Shown: positions 1 through 6,334 of the stretch, piece by piece
Position numbering within the stretch: the stretch's first letter is position 1
Layout: each line of letters opens with the position of its first letter
Assembly: GCA_002418865.1 (NCBI GenBank)
Contig: DIEY01000012.1
Coordinates: forward strand, 3,758 to 10,091
From: Bacteroidales bacterium UBA5762
GTDB taxonomy: Bacteria; Bacteroidota; Bacteroidia; Bacteroidales; TTA-H9
DNA: 6,334 bases
Reading direction: 5' to 3'
Translations under genes and position numbers: made by a program
The notes under the pieces: generated by a model
Database searches by the model: none
What the model saw: only the letters and a program-made list of their open reading frames with translations
Told to the model about the DNA's origin: nothing

Positions 1-1341
1 AAGAATGACAAAATCGTTGAAATTCCTTATGTTGCTGATGGACTTTATGGGTCTGCTATTCAAAACATCATTTACTGGCTCGAAAAGGCCGTAAATGTAG
101 CTGAAAATGAAACTCAGAAAAAAGGCTTGCTCATGCTCATTGATTATTATCGCACAGGCGATCTCAATACATGGGACCAATACAACATTCTTTGGGCACA
201 AGACACTTCATTCGTAGATTACGTAAATGGTTTTATAGAGGTTTATGGTGATCCTCTGGGACGTAAGGCCACTTGGGAATCGGTAGTAAACTTTCGTAAT
301 GAGGAAGCCACACGTCGGACAAAGATCATCAGTCAAAATGCACAATGGTTCGAAGATCATTCTCCCATCGATCCTCGTTTTAAGAAACAAAAGGTAAAGG
401 GAGTTTCTGCCAAAGTGATTACAGTGGCTCAACTGGGTGGAGATTGTTATCCAGCCACTCCTATTGGGATCAATTTACCCAATGCCGATTGGATTCGTAA
501 AGAACACGGTTCAAAGTCGGTCACTATGGAGAACATTACTTATGCATACGATCAGGCTTCATTGGGCTCTGGTTTTCTCGAAGAATTTTGTTATTCGTCA
601 GCTGAAGTAGAAATGGCAAAAAAATATGGTCCTTTGGCCGATAATCTTCACACCGATCTTCATGAATGCCTTGGTCATGGTTCAGGTCAACTTTTACCTG
701 GCGTAAATAGCGAAGCTCTTAAAAATTATCAATCCGCACTAGAGGAAGCTCGTGCCGACCTCTTTGCTTTATATTACCTGATGGACCCTAAAATGATAGA
801 ACTCGGACTCATCCCCAATTTCGATGTTGCTAAAACCGAATACAACGCCTATATTCGAAATGGTTTAATGACTCAGCTTACCCGCATCGAACCTGGTAAA
901 AACATCGAACAGGCTCACATGCGAAACCGTCAGCTCATTGCTATCTGGTGTTATCAAAAAGGCCTCCCTAATAATGTGATTGAAAAAAAAGTAAAAGATG
1001 GGAAAACTTACGTAATTATCAACGATTATGAACACTTGCGTACCCTTTTTGGAGAACTACTTGCCGAAATCCAGCGCATTAAATCGGAAGGAGATTATAC
1101 GGCAGGCAAGGAATTGGTAGAAAATTATGGAGTCAAAGTTGACCCTTCTCTCCACAAAGAAGTCATCGAGCGTTACAAAAAATTAAATCTTGCTCCTTAT
1201 GGAGGTTTTGTTAATCCCTTGATGAAACCCCTATATGAGAACGGCCAACTGGTCGACGTCGAAATTTTTTATCCTGACGATTACGTCGAACAAATGCTCT
1301 ATTATTCCAAAAATTATTCGTTTCTGCCACCATACAATTAA
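1..1341 (+). CDS. Dipeptidyl peptidase III (M49 zinc metallopeptidase), 5'-truncated by window edge
   Basis: The frame is open from base 1, so the gene starts upstream and 446 residues are visible; the Met at base 127 is internal. M49 enzymes remove dipeptides from the N-terminus of short peptides. Window residues 221-226 read HECLGH, the M49 HEXXGH motif: His221 and His226 bind zinc and Glu222 is the catalytic base. EEARAD at 248-253 supplies the third zinc ligand, Glu249. The short spacing between these motifs matches B. thetaiotaomicron DPP III (about 675 residues, His448/His453/Glu476 from memory). That alignment implies about 227 residues are missing and a total near 673, so the visible part looks intact. 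The conserved substrate-cleft segment GGDCYPATPIG lies near residues 145-155, and His306 in AHMRNR probably matches human His568. Because the N-terminus is absent, I cannot tell whether the enzyme is cytosolic or exported. The family call is firm. Confidence 0.95.
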   Translation, partial: KNDKIVEIPYVADGLYGSAIQNIIYWLEKAVNVAENETQKKGLLMLIDYYRTGDLNTWDQYNILWAQDTSFVDYVNGFIEVYGDPLGRKATWESVVNFRNEEATRRTKIISQNAQWFEDHSPIDPRFKKQKVKGVSAKVITVAQLGGDCYPATPIGINLPNADWIRKEHGSKSVTMENITYAYDQASLGSGFLEEFCYSSAEVEMAKKYGPLADNLHTDLHECLGHGSGQLLPGVNSEALKNYQSALEEARADLFALYYLMDPKMIELGLIPNFDVAKTEYNAYIRNGLMTQLTRIEPGKNIEQAHMRNRQLIAIWCYQKGLPNNVIEKKVKDGKTYVIINDYEHLRTLFGELLAEIQRIKSEGDYTAGKELVENYGVKVDPSLHKEVIERYKKLNLAPYGGFVNPLMKPLYENGQLVDVEIFYPDDYVEQMLYYSKNYSFLPPYN

Positions 1342-1349
1342 GTGAACAT

Positions 1350-1395
1350 TTCTTCGAATTGTATTGAGGAGGATGTCGAAAATTCTTCGATTTGT
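1350..1395 (+). repeat. 13-base direct repeat pair in the DPP III-HAD intergenic region
   Basis: TTCTTCGAATTGT at 1350-1362 and TTCTTCGATTTGT at 1383-1395 agree at 12 of 13 positions, and their starts are 33 bases apart, close to three helical turns. The second copy also contributes to the hairpin at 1368-1400 and to the promoter candidate. The pair could be a regulator-binding site or a small chance duplication in AT-rich DNA. The identity is directly visible; any function is conjecture. Confidence 0.4.
1363..1394 (+). promoter_or_regulatory. Weak Bacteroidota-type promoter candidate for the HAD-M23-helical repeat operon
   Basis: Bacteroidota primary sigma factors recognise a -7 element TAnnTTTG and a -33 element TTTG about 19-21 bases upstream. 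Here TCGATTTG at 1387-1394 matches the -7 element at five of six fixed positions, and ATTG at 1363-1366 matches three of four -33 positions with a 20-base spacer. Transcription would start near 1400, leaving a leader of roughly 35 bases before the ATG at 1435. Both boxes are imperfect and overlap the hairpin and direct repeat, so this is only the best candidate in the gap. Confidence 0.2.
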
Positions 1396-1400
1396 CCTCC
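1368..1400 (+). terminator. Imperfect hairpin downstream of the DPP III gene, weak terminator candidate
   Basis: GGAGGA (1368-1373) can pair with TCCTCC (1395-1400), and TCGAA (1376-1380) with TTCGA (1386-1390) around a five-base loop. An asymmetric internal loop of 2 and 4 bases separates the two stems. The hairpin starts 26 bases after the stop codon, where transcription of the peptidase gene could end. It is followed by a C-rich stretch and lacks a T-tract, so it is not a classic intrinsic terminator. It could instead act as an mRNA-stabilising 3' structure or be part of the leader of the next gene. Confidence 0.25.
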
Positions 1401-1434
1401 CCCAGGCAAGAATTCACCGTAACAAAATCTTAGA

Positions 1435-1932
1435 ATGAACGATCGCTTTTTAGACATAAAACTGGTTATTTTCGATTGGGGAAATACCTTGATGCGCGAT
1501 GACCCTCAGCAGCAGGAACCCATGTATATGTGGGATAAGGTGGAATTAATTCCCGAAGCTATAGAAACCTTAGAATATCTCTCGAAGAAATATCTTATGT
1601 GTGTGGCAACCAATGCTGGAGTTAGTGATACACAAGCTATGATCAAAGCGCTCGAACGTGTAAATATTGCCCGTTATTTCCAATATTTTTTTTCATCCAT
1701 CGATTTGGGGGTTAATAAACCCCTCCCTGCCTTCTTCGAAAAAATTTGCCATGAGATTGGAATACTTCCTTCACAAACAGTTATGATAGGAAATTCATAC
1801 GAAAAGGATATTATAGGAGCAAAACAAGCGGGGCTTTATACTATATTTTTTGATGAATGGGGAAAGACAAATCTAAACCCTAATGCTGATCGTGTAATCC
1901 ATCATTTAAATGAACTTATGAGGTTATTATGA
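1435..1932 (+). CDS. HAD-superfamily hydrolase (phosphatase-like), small, nearly capless, variant motifs
   Basis: This 165-residue cytosolic protein has the four HAD motifs in order: motif I FDWGNTL with nucleophile Asp14, motif II Thr59 (VATNAG), motif III Lys95 (GVNKPLPAFF), and motif IV GNSYEKD (119-125) with Asp125. The layout resembles subfamily IA, but only about 20 residues separate motif I from the helix leading to motif II, so the usual alpha-helical cap is missing. Two residues differ from the classic pattern. The acid two places after the nucleophile is Gly16, and the first acid of motif IV is Asn120. Both changes occur in other HAD proteins, and I recall related proteins with a DWG-x-TLM motif I, so this is probably a family trait rather than decay. 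Substrate is unknown. There is no Shine-Dalgarno before the ATG; the start is chosen because motif I begins ten residues later. The stop overlaps the next start as ATGA. Confidence 0.88.
   Translation: MNDRFLDIKLVIFDWGNTLMRDDPQQQEPMYMWDKVELIPEAIETLEYLSKKYLMCVATNAGVSDTQAMIKALERVNIARYFQYFFSSIDLGVNKPLPAFFEKICHEIGILPSQTVMIGNSYEKDIIGAKQAGLYTIFFDEWGKTNLNPNADRVIHHLNELMRLL
1920..1932 (+). promoter_or_regulatory. Shine-Dalgarno-like site and ATGA start/stop overlap coupling HAD to the M23 gene
   Basis: GAGG at 1920-1923 sits five bases before the ATG at 1929, and that ATG shares bases with the TGA stop of the HAD gene at 1930-1932. The other two visible starts (1435 and 3654) have no such purine motif. 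This supports the 1929 start over the later in-frame Met codons at residues 10, 11, 13 and 16, and suggests translational coupling. Bacteroidota ribosomes depend little on Shine-Dalgarno pairing, so GAGG may contribute only modestly. Confidence 0.45.
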
Positions 1933-3641
1933 AATCTGCACGATTAATTTTTTTAATGATGAGTATGGTTTACATGCTGGAAGCTGTAGGTCAGGAAATT
2001 AAATTTGGTAATCCTCTCACTATACCTTTAAGGCTTTCGGGTACATTTGGCGAACTGCGATCTGACCACTTCCATACAGGCATTGATATCAAAACAAATC
2101 AACAAGAAGGTTATCCTGTGATTGCAGTCGAAGACGGTTATGTGGCACGTATTGCCGTTTCACCTTATGGTTATGGCAAAGCTATTTACATCAATCATTC
2201 TAATGGATATACCAGCGTTTATGGGCATTTACAAAAAATGAACGGCACAATAGCCACATATCTTCATCGAAAACATTATGAAAAGCAGAAATTTCAACTC
2301 GATATCAGCTTACAACCGTTTGAAATAAAAGTTAAAAAAGGTGATACTATAGCATGGTCGGGAAATTCAGGCTCGTCGGGAGGGCCTCACCTGCATTTCG
2401 AAATTCGCGAGGTTTCTTCCCAGGCAGCTGTAAATCCTCTTCAATTTGGAATAAGCGTAAAAGATTGGATTCGACCTACTATTTCCCTTTTGAAAGTTTA
2501 TCCCGATGGCTTTGGTTCACTCGTAAATGGCTCTCCTCAGCCCATCAAAGTAAACCTCTCAGGTTGGGGACCATATTATCGCCTCCGCAACAGAGATACA
2601 TTGCTTATTGCTGGAGATGCCTGGTTCGGAATTAAAACTTATGATCTTCTAAATGACGAACCAAATCATAATGGTGTGAGATCAGTTGCATTGTTCATCG
2701 ATTCAATCCCAGTTTTCAACATAGAATTCAACCGTTTATATTTCGATAAAGGAAGATACATCAATGCTTTATGCGATTATTCCGAAATCGTTCTCCACAA
2801 TCACTGGATTATTCAAACGCGCAAAGCCCCCCAAAGCTACCTCGAAAATATTTATCAAACCTTGGTTAACAATGGTTCTTATACTTTTCTGCCCGATAGT
2901 ATTTATCATCTGAAATATGTGGTTAGCGATCATTATGGCAATGAATCCATTCTTCGTTTCATTGTGAAAGGTAAGCAAAAAATTTATGCTCCTTTGCGCC
3001 CATTTTCCTCATCTCATACTCAATTTTCAGGAGATCGCGAAGCTTCCTATGATACCTTAGATTTCAGCTTTTGGGCTCCCATTGGAGCATTTTACGATAC
3101 TGTAAATTTTTCTTACAAAAGATTAACCTCAGGACCAGCATTTTTCTCCGATTTCCACCGCATACACACACCCACCACCCCTATTCATTCTTGGGCAAAA
3201 ATTTCCATTCGTCCCGACCGTCTTCCAAGTCGTCTTCAAAATAAAGCGATTATCGTGAAAGTAAACCAGGGAAATAAACCATCGGCCTTCATTAGCAGAT
3301 GGGATGGCAATTCACTTACCGCTTCCACACGCTCGTTTGGTACTTATGCAGTTTTGGTCGATACACTGCCTCCCCTCATCAAAAATCTGAATTTTAAGAA
3401 TGGACAAAACATAAAAAACTTACCCCGCTTAAATATTAAAATATCCGACGACCTTTCTGGTATTGATTCATACGTTGGAGATATCAACGGAAAATGGATT
3501 TTACTTGAATATGATGCTAAAAATAATTTACTCACTTATTTTCCTGATGAAATGCTTGCGCAAGGTGAAAATAAACTCCATATTAGAGTAACCGACAACG
3601 TTGGGAACTTTAGCGAAGCAACTTACAACCTCATTTATTGA
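1929..3641 (+). CDS. Exported M23 family (LytM-like) zinc metallopeptidase with beta-rich C-terminal extension
   Basis: M23 enzymes are zinc endopeptidases that usually cut peptide cross-links in peptidoglycan. The 570-residue protein begins with a signal peptide (Lys2, Arg5, hydrophobic run 6-17, likely cleavage near Gly21/Gln22) and has no lipobox Cys, so a soluble periplasmic or secreted location is expected. The peptidase domain spans about residues 28-175. HTGID gives zinc ligands His49 and Asp53, YGHL contains His100, and GGPHLHFEIR contains His154 and His156, the latter being the third ligand. The full catalytic set is present, so activity is likely. The stretch between YGHL and VKKGD (about 135-139) is longer than usual, an insertion of some 20 residues. 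Residues 180-570 are beta-rich and mostly unrecognised; the last 94 (from VDTLPP at 477) resemble an Ig-like sandwich, with DDLSGI and a closing VTDNVGNFSEA. The gene overlaps the HAD gene upstream and lies 12 bases before the next gene. Confidence 0.93.
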   Translation: MKSARLIFLMMSMVYMLEAVGQEIKFGNPLTIPLRLSGTFGELRSDHFHTGIDIKTNQQEGYPVIAVEDGYVARIAVSPYGYGKAIYINHSNGYTSVYGHLQKMNGTIATYLHRKHYEKQKFQLDISLQPFEIKVKKGDTIAWSGNSGSSGGPHLHFEIREVSSQAAVNPLQFGISVKDWIRPTISLLKVYPDGFGSLVNGSPQPIKVNLSGWGPYYRLRNRDTLLIAGDAWFGIKTYDLLNDEPNHNGVRSVALFIDSIPVFNIEFNRLYFDKGRYINALCDYSEIVLHNHWIIQTRKAPQSYLENIYQTLVNNGSYTFLPDSIYHLKYVVSDHYGNESILRFIVKGKQKIYAPLRPFSSSHTQFSGDREASYDTLDFSFWAPIGAFYDTVNFSYKRLTSGPAFFSDFHRIHTPTTPIHSWAKISIRPDRLPSRLQNKAIIVKVNQGNKPSAFISRWDGNSLTASTRSFGTYAVLVDTLPPLIKNLNFKNGQNIKNLPRLNIKISDDLSGIDSYVGDINGKWILLEYDAKNNLLTYFPDEMLAQGENKLHIRVTDNVGNFSEATYNLIY

Positions 3642-3653
3642 TCCCATCTTTCA

Positions 3654-6272
3654 ATGAAAACTTCTCCACTGATCTGTTTCGTAGTCTTGCTTCTCATAGG
3701 TCAAGCTTTGTTTGCTGGAACTCAAGACACTGTCTGGCTAAACTGGAAAAAAGATACTTCCCGAAACATTCAGGCTACCAATAAAATCCTTGAAGAACTG
3801 GCATTCGAAAATGGACTTAGCTATCGTAGAATAAAACTGGGTTACGTTTTAAATTATGAGAAACAAATCAATGATTCTTTGCCTGTTAAATGGAAAGTTG
3901 TTCTCGTTCAGATCAGCGGCCCAACAAAATACCTTGGTTATGACCTTTCTGATTTTCTTTTACCATTGCATCTCGAAGCCAATATTCAGCATCCTTTTTA
4001 TGGGATAATCAGTAGCCAGACGGTAAATCTCGAGCATGATACAGTAATGATGGATTTTTCTCTGAATGGAAATTTTTCGACTGATAGCCTCACGCTACAT
4101 TTTCGAAAGGCTTGTCTCGATGAAGATGTAGAAAGGCAAGTGAAAAGAGTGATGGATGATATAAAGATTTATCATGGGCTTTGTACCTCGAGCCATTACC
4201 TCGAAGATATTCTTCGCCAGGGCTACAATCCTCATAATCCACGTCTTTCAAATATTTTAGCCGAGCTTATCGAAGGAATCCGTGTGAAAGAATCTCTTGA
4301 TTCCATCCTCTCTAAACTAATTCTTCCTTTAGAGAAAACCGATCCCTGCAGCTTACATAACTCACTGAAATCTATCGATATTGAAATCTATCGCCATCGT
4401 TTGGCTTTAGAACGATTACTCGATGCCGATTCTCTATCTCCAAATGATCTAATTTCTTTTTCAGACCGATTATTTAGTCTTTGGATTTCGTGGATCCGAC
4501 ACGAGGAATTTTCCAACCCAGTGAACAATGGTGTCATAGCTGAGGTTGCCCGTCTCGAACTCCATACGAAATGGATAGAAATGGCACATGAGCTGCTTCA
4601 TCCTGTTTTCTTGAAAATGGGTTATGAAAACGATGATGGCCTCTTAAAAATTCTTAGCCGTCATTTGACTAAAAGAATGCTCCAAGAAGCCGAAGCATTG
4701 AATAAGCAAAGTTTATTTACTCATGCGAATATTGTTCTAAACAATGCCCTAAACATTGCTCAGGCAGCAGATTTGGAAGATGAAACTCAGGCCGTTGAGT
4801 CTCAAATTAAAGTTTCCGTAAGAGGGCTTTATAATACCTATTTGAAGGTTGCCCTCGATGGGATTCTAAATGGAAATATTGCTATGGGCGAATTCTATCT
4901 AAGAAAAGCTCTGGATTATCAATCCCAAAACCGTGAAATTCTCTTAGGTAGCTCATCGTCAAAATCTGTATACGAAATCTTCGCCGATGTTTGTCTCGAT
5001 AAGGCGCTGATGTTAAACAAAGAAGGAAAGTACGAACATGCTTTGCCTTTCCTCGAAAAAGCCATGGAATATGCAGGACGTCAAGGCATTTATTTACGAC
5101 AGCACGAACTCCAACAAACACATACAAGAACGCTACGAGAAATATACCGACAAAAAGTTATCGCTGCATTAAGCTCATTGCAATCAGGCAATTATATCGA
5201 AGGGAAAAGTTTACTCGATGAAGCACTCGTAATTAAAAAAGAAAACACTGCCTCAATTCTGCCCATTCCTACTGAAGATTCAGCATTTCAACTTTATCAA
5301 AAAGCTTCCTTTTATTTTGTCATGGATTCTCTTATCCAAATCTCCAATGAACTTTCTCTCGATTCATTATTGAATGCCGCTTCCTTAGTTCTATTACAAT
5401 ATCCCGAAAGCCTTTCTGATGATTCCCTCATCTGCAAAAAGAAGATCGAATTAGGAAAACTTCAATTCGAGAGAATGATGTCATCAGTTGGAAGCCTACT
5501 GTGGGACTTTAACATAGAAGAAGCACGTCAATTATGGTTGGATGCCTTTGAAATGATTCCTCAATGGAATTTACAGGATTGCAGCGAAATTAACAACAGG
5601 CTGAATGAGATGGCTGAGCGTATCGAAATTCAAGAATGCCGTTTTGCCCGATATCGCTTAGGCCTTTTCGAATATGAAGTTCGTTCGGCCTTTCAGGAAG
5701 GAGATTATTTAAAAGGTGATTCACTAGCCGATTCTGCCATGCAAGTTAGGACTTCATTAGCTGATTGCCCGCTCAATTATTCTGTTATTACTCAATTACG
5801 CCAACAATATTATTCACTAATTCAATACAACCGACTGTTAGAGCAATTAACCAATATCTACGAAATGCCTCCGGCCGATTCGCTCGAAAAACTCCGCTTA
5901 CAATTGTATGCCATTCATCGCTCCGACTCTTCTGTTGCTAAAGAATTTTCTCTTCCTGATACTCTCTGGCTGGTAGCACTTTATCCATCCGAAAAACTCA
6001 TCCATTATTATTTCGAAAATCTTAAAGAAGAAAATCGCTGGATTGCCATTCTTAAATTAATGGAAAAATCTCGTCAATTGGGATTAAGCTCTGATCTATT
6101 TGAAACCTGGCAAGAAAACCTCGGCTACCACTTGGCCATTACCGATGAAATACCAGCGAAAAAAGAAACTGTTGTTGAATATCTCGATCAAATGTTCCCC
6201 GAAAGAGAATGGTATAAAACTTTACGCAAAGCATATTTACAAACAAAGCTCAGACGGAGAACCATCTTCTGA
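3654..6272 (+). CDS. Exported helical-repeat (TPR-like) protein of unknown function
   Basis: I do not recognise a named family for this 872-residue protein. A signal peptide covers about residues 1-22 (Lys2, hydrophobic run, likely cleavage around LFAG/TQ), with no lipobox Cys, so it should be periplasmic or secreted. Residues 24-153 look beta-rich, with alternating hydrophobic strands. From about 155 to the end the protein is almost entirely helical. Between about 345 and 700 a motif of the form G-[ND]-[YI]-x-x-[AG]-x4-L-x2-A-[LM] recurs with variations, with G-N-equivalent positions near 353, 407, 458, 512, 568, 619 and 683. The clearest TPR-like hairpin is about 442-475, around GKYEHALPFLEKAM. 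No enzyme motif, transmembrane helix after the signal, or secretion-system C-terminal domain is visible; the C-terminus is basic (KLRRRTIF). It follows the M23 gene by 12 bases with no Shine-Dalgarno, so co-transcription is likely. A scaffold or partner role for the M23 enzyme is inference only. Confidence 0.85.
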   Translation: MKTSPLICFVVLLLIGQALFAGTQDTVWLNWKKDTSRNIQATNKILEELAFENGLSYRRIKLGYVLNYEKQINDSLPVKWKVVLVQISGPTKYLGYDLSDFLLPLHLEANIQHPFYGIISSQTVNLEHDTVMMDFSLNGNFSTDSLTLHFRKACLDEDVERQVKRVMDDIKIYHGLCTSSHYLEDILRQGYNPHNPRLSNILAELIEGIRVKESLDSILSKLILPLEKTDPCSLHNSLKSIDIEIYRHRLALERLLDADSLSPNDLISFSDRLFSLWISWIRHEEFSNPVNNGVIAEVARLELHTKWIEMAHELLHPVFLKMGYENDDGLLKILSRHLTKRMLQEAEALNKQSLFTHANIVLNNALNIAQAADLEDETQAVESQIKVSVRGLYNTYLKVALDGILNGNIAMGEFYLRKALDYQSQNREILLGSSSSKSVYEIFADVCLDKALMLNKEGKYEHALPFLEKAMEYAGRQGIYLRQHELQQTHTRTLREIYRQKVIAALSSLQSGNYIEGKSLLDEALVIKKENTASILPIPTEDSAFQLYQKASFYFVMDSLIQISNELSLDSLLNAASLVLLQYPESLSDDSLICKKKIELGKLQFERMMSSVGSLLWDFNIEEARQLWLDAFEMIPQWNLQDCSEINNRLNEMAERIEIQECRFARYRLGLFEYEVRSAFQEGDYLKGDSLADSAMQVRTSLADCPLNYSVITQLRQQYYSLIQYNRLLEQLTNIYEMPPADSLEKLRLQLYAIHRSDSSVAKEFSLPDTLWLVALYPSEKLIHYYFENLKEENRWIAILKLMEKSRQLGLSSDLFETWQENLGYHLAITDEIPAKKETVVEYLDQMFPEREWYKTLRKAYLQTKLRRRTIF

Positions 6273-6334
6273 ATTTTTTATAAAACTTAATGGTGAATTT
6301 AACCTTACTATTTTTGATGTTCTTAAGATGAAAC
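6273..6334 (+). other. Short 3' tail with no supported gene
   Basis: These 62 AT-rich bases contain a T-run at 6274-6279 just after the stop codon and a perfect TAnnTTTG match (TATTTTTG, 6309-6316) without a good -33 partner. An ATG at 6328-6330 followed by AAA could begin another gene, but only two codons lie in the window. Nothing here can be called with confidence. Confidence 0.3.

Noticed and set aside
208..432. Minus-strand open frame of 74 codons inside the DPP III gene
   Set aside because: It lies wholly opposite a conserved enzyme gene, has no recognisable domain and no upstream signal; it is a shadow frame.
1211..1417. Minus-strand frame of 68 codons running from the intergenic region into the DPP III gene
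   Set aside because: It is rich in Arg, Asn and Ser as expected of antisense readings, resembles no known protein, and mostly overlaps coding sequence.
2354..2635. Plus-strand 93-codon frame inside the M23 gene
   Set aside because: It overlaps the catalytic HLH region of a well-supported gene in another frame, and its composition (many Arg, Ser, Trp) is not protein-like.
3642..3653. Regulatory site between the M23 and helical-repeat genes
   Set aside because: The 12-base gap contains no purine-rich ribosome site, palindrome or promoter element.
4882..5127. Minus-strand frame of 81 codons opposite the helical-repeat gene
   Set aside because: It is antisense to a clear repeat region and shows no domain or start signal.
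6251..6279. CAGA/TCTG inverted pair at the end of the helical-repeat gene followed by a T-run, as an intrinsic terminator
   Set aside because: Only four outer and two inner base pairs form, with bulges, so the stem is too weak to call.
6309..6316. TATTTTTG as a -7 promoter element
   Set aside because: The box fits TAnnTTTG exactly, but there is no TTTG-like -33 element at 19-21 bases, the DNA is T-rich, and the only nearby ATG would leave almost no leader.

Overview
The window reads as chromosomal DNA of a member of the Bacteroidota, most likely a Bacteroidia-type organism. The DNA is AT-rich. Starts mostly lack a Shine-Dalgarno sequence. The first gene carries the HECLGH form of the M49 zinc motif with the short spacing to the third zinc ligand that is known from Bacteroides thetaiotaomicron dipeptidyl peptidase III. 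All four genes lie on the + strand and nearly fill the window. I saw no RNA gene, transposon, CRISPR array, phage gene or attachment site.

Layout: (1) 1-1341 is the C-terminal two thirds of an M49 dipeptidyl peptidase III, cut by the left window edge. (2) 1342-1434 is a 93-base intergenic region with a near-perfect 13-base direct repeat, an imperfect hairpin and a weak Bacteroidota-type promoter candidate. (3) 1435-1932 is a small HAD-superfamily hydrolase with almost no cap domain and two changed motif residues. (4) 1929-3641 overlaps it by four bases and encodes an exported M23 (LytM-like) zinc endopeptidase with a long beta-rich C-terminal extension. (5) 3654-6272 follows after 12 bases and encodes an exported 872-residue protein of unknown function. 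It has a beta-rich N-terminal part and a long helical part made of degenerate repeats. (6) 6273-6334 is a short tail with no supported gene.

The last three genes are packed like one operon. The M23 enzyme and the helical-repeat protein both carry signal peptides and should meet in the periplasm or at the envelope. The simplest reading is a peptidoglycan-remodelling enzyme next to a possible partner or scaffold, with a cytosolic phosphatase-like protein translated just upstream. That functional link is inferred from position only. The DPP III gene is separated by the intergenic region and may be a separate housekeeping unit.

No clearly novel system (defence, mobile or regulatory) is visible. 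The least explained item is the helical-repeat protein: its repeat spacing of about 51-64 residues does not match the 34-residue TPR, and its N-terminal domain is one I do not recognise.
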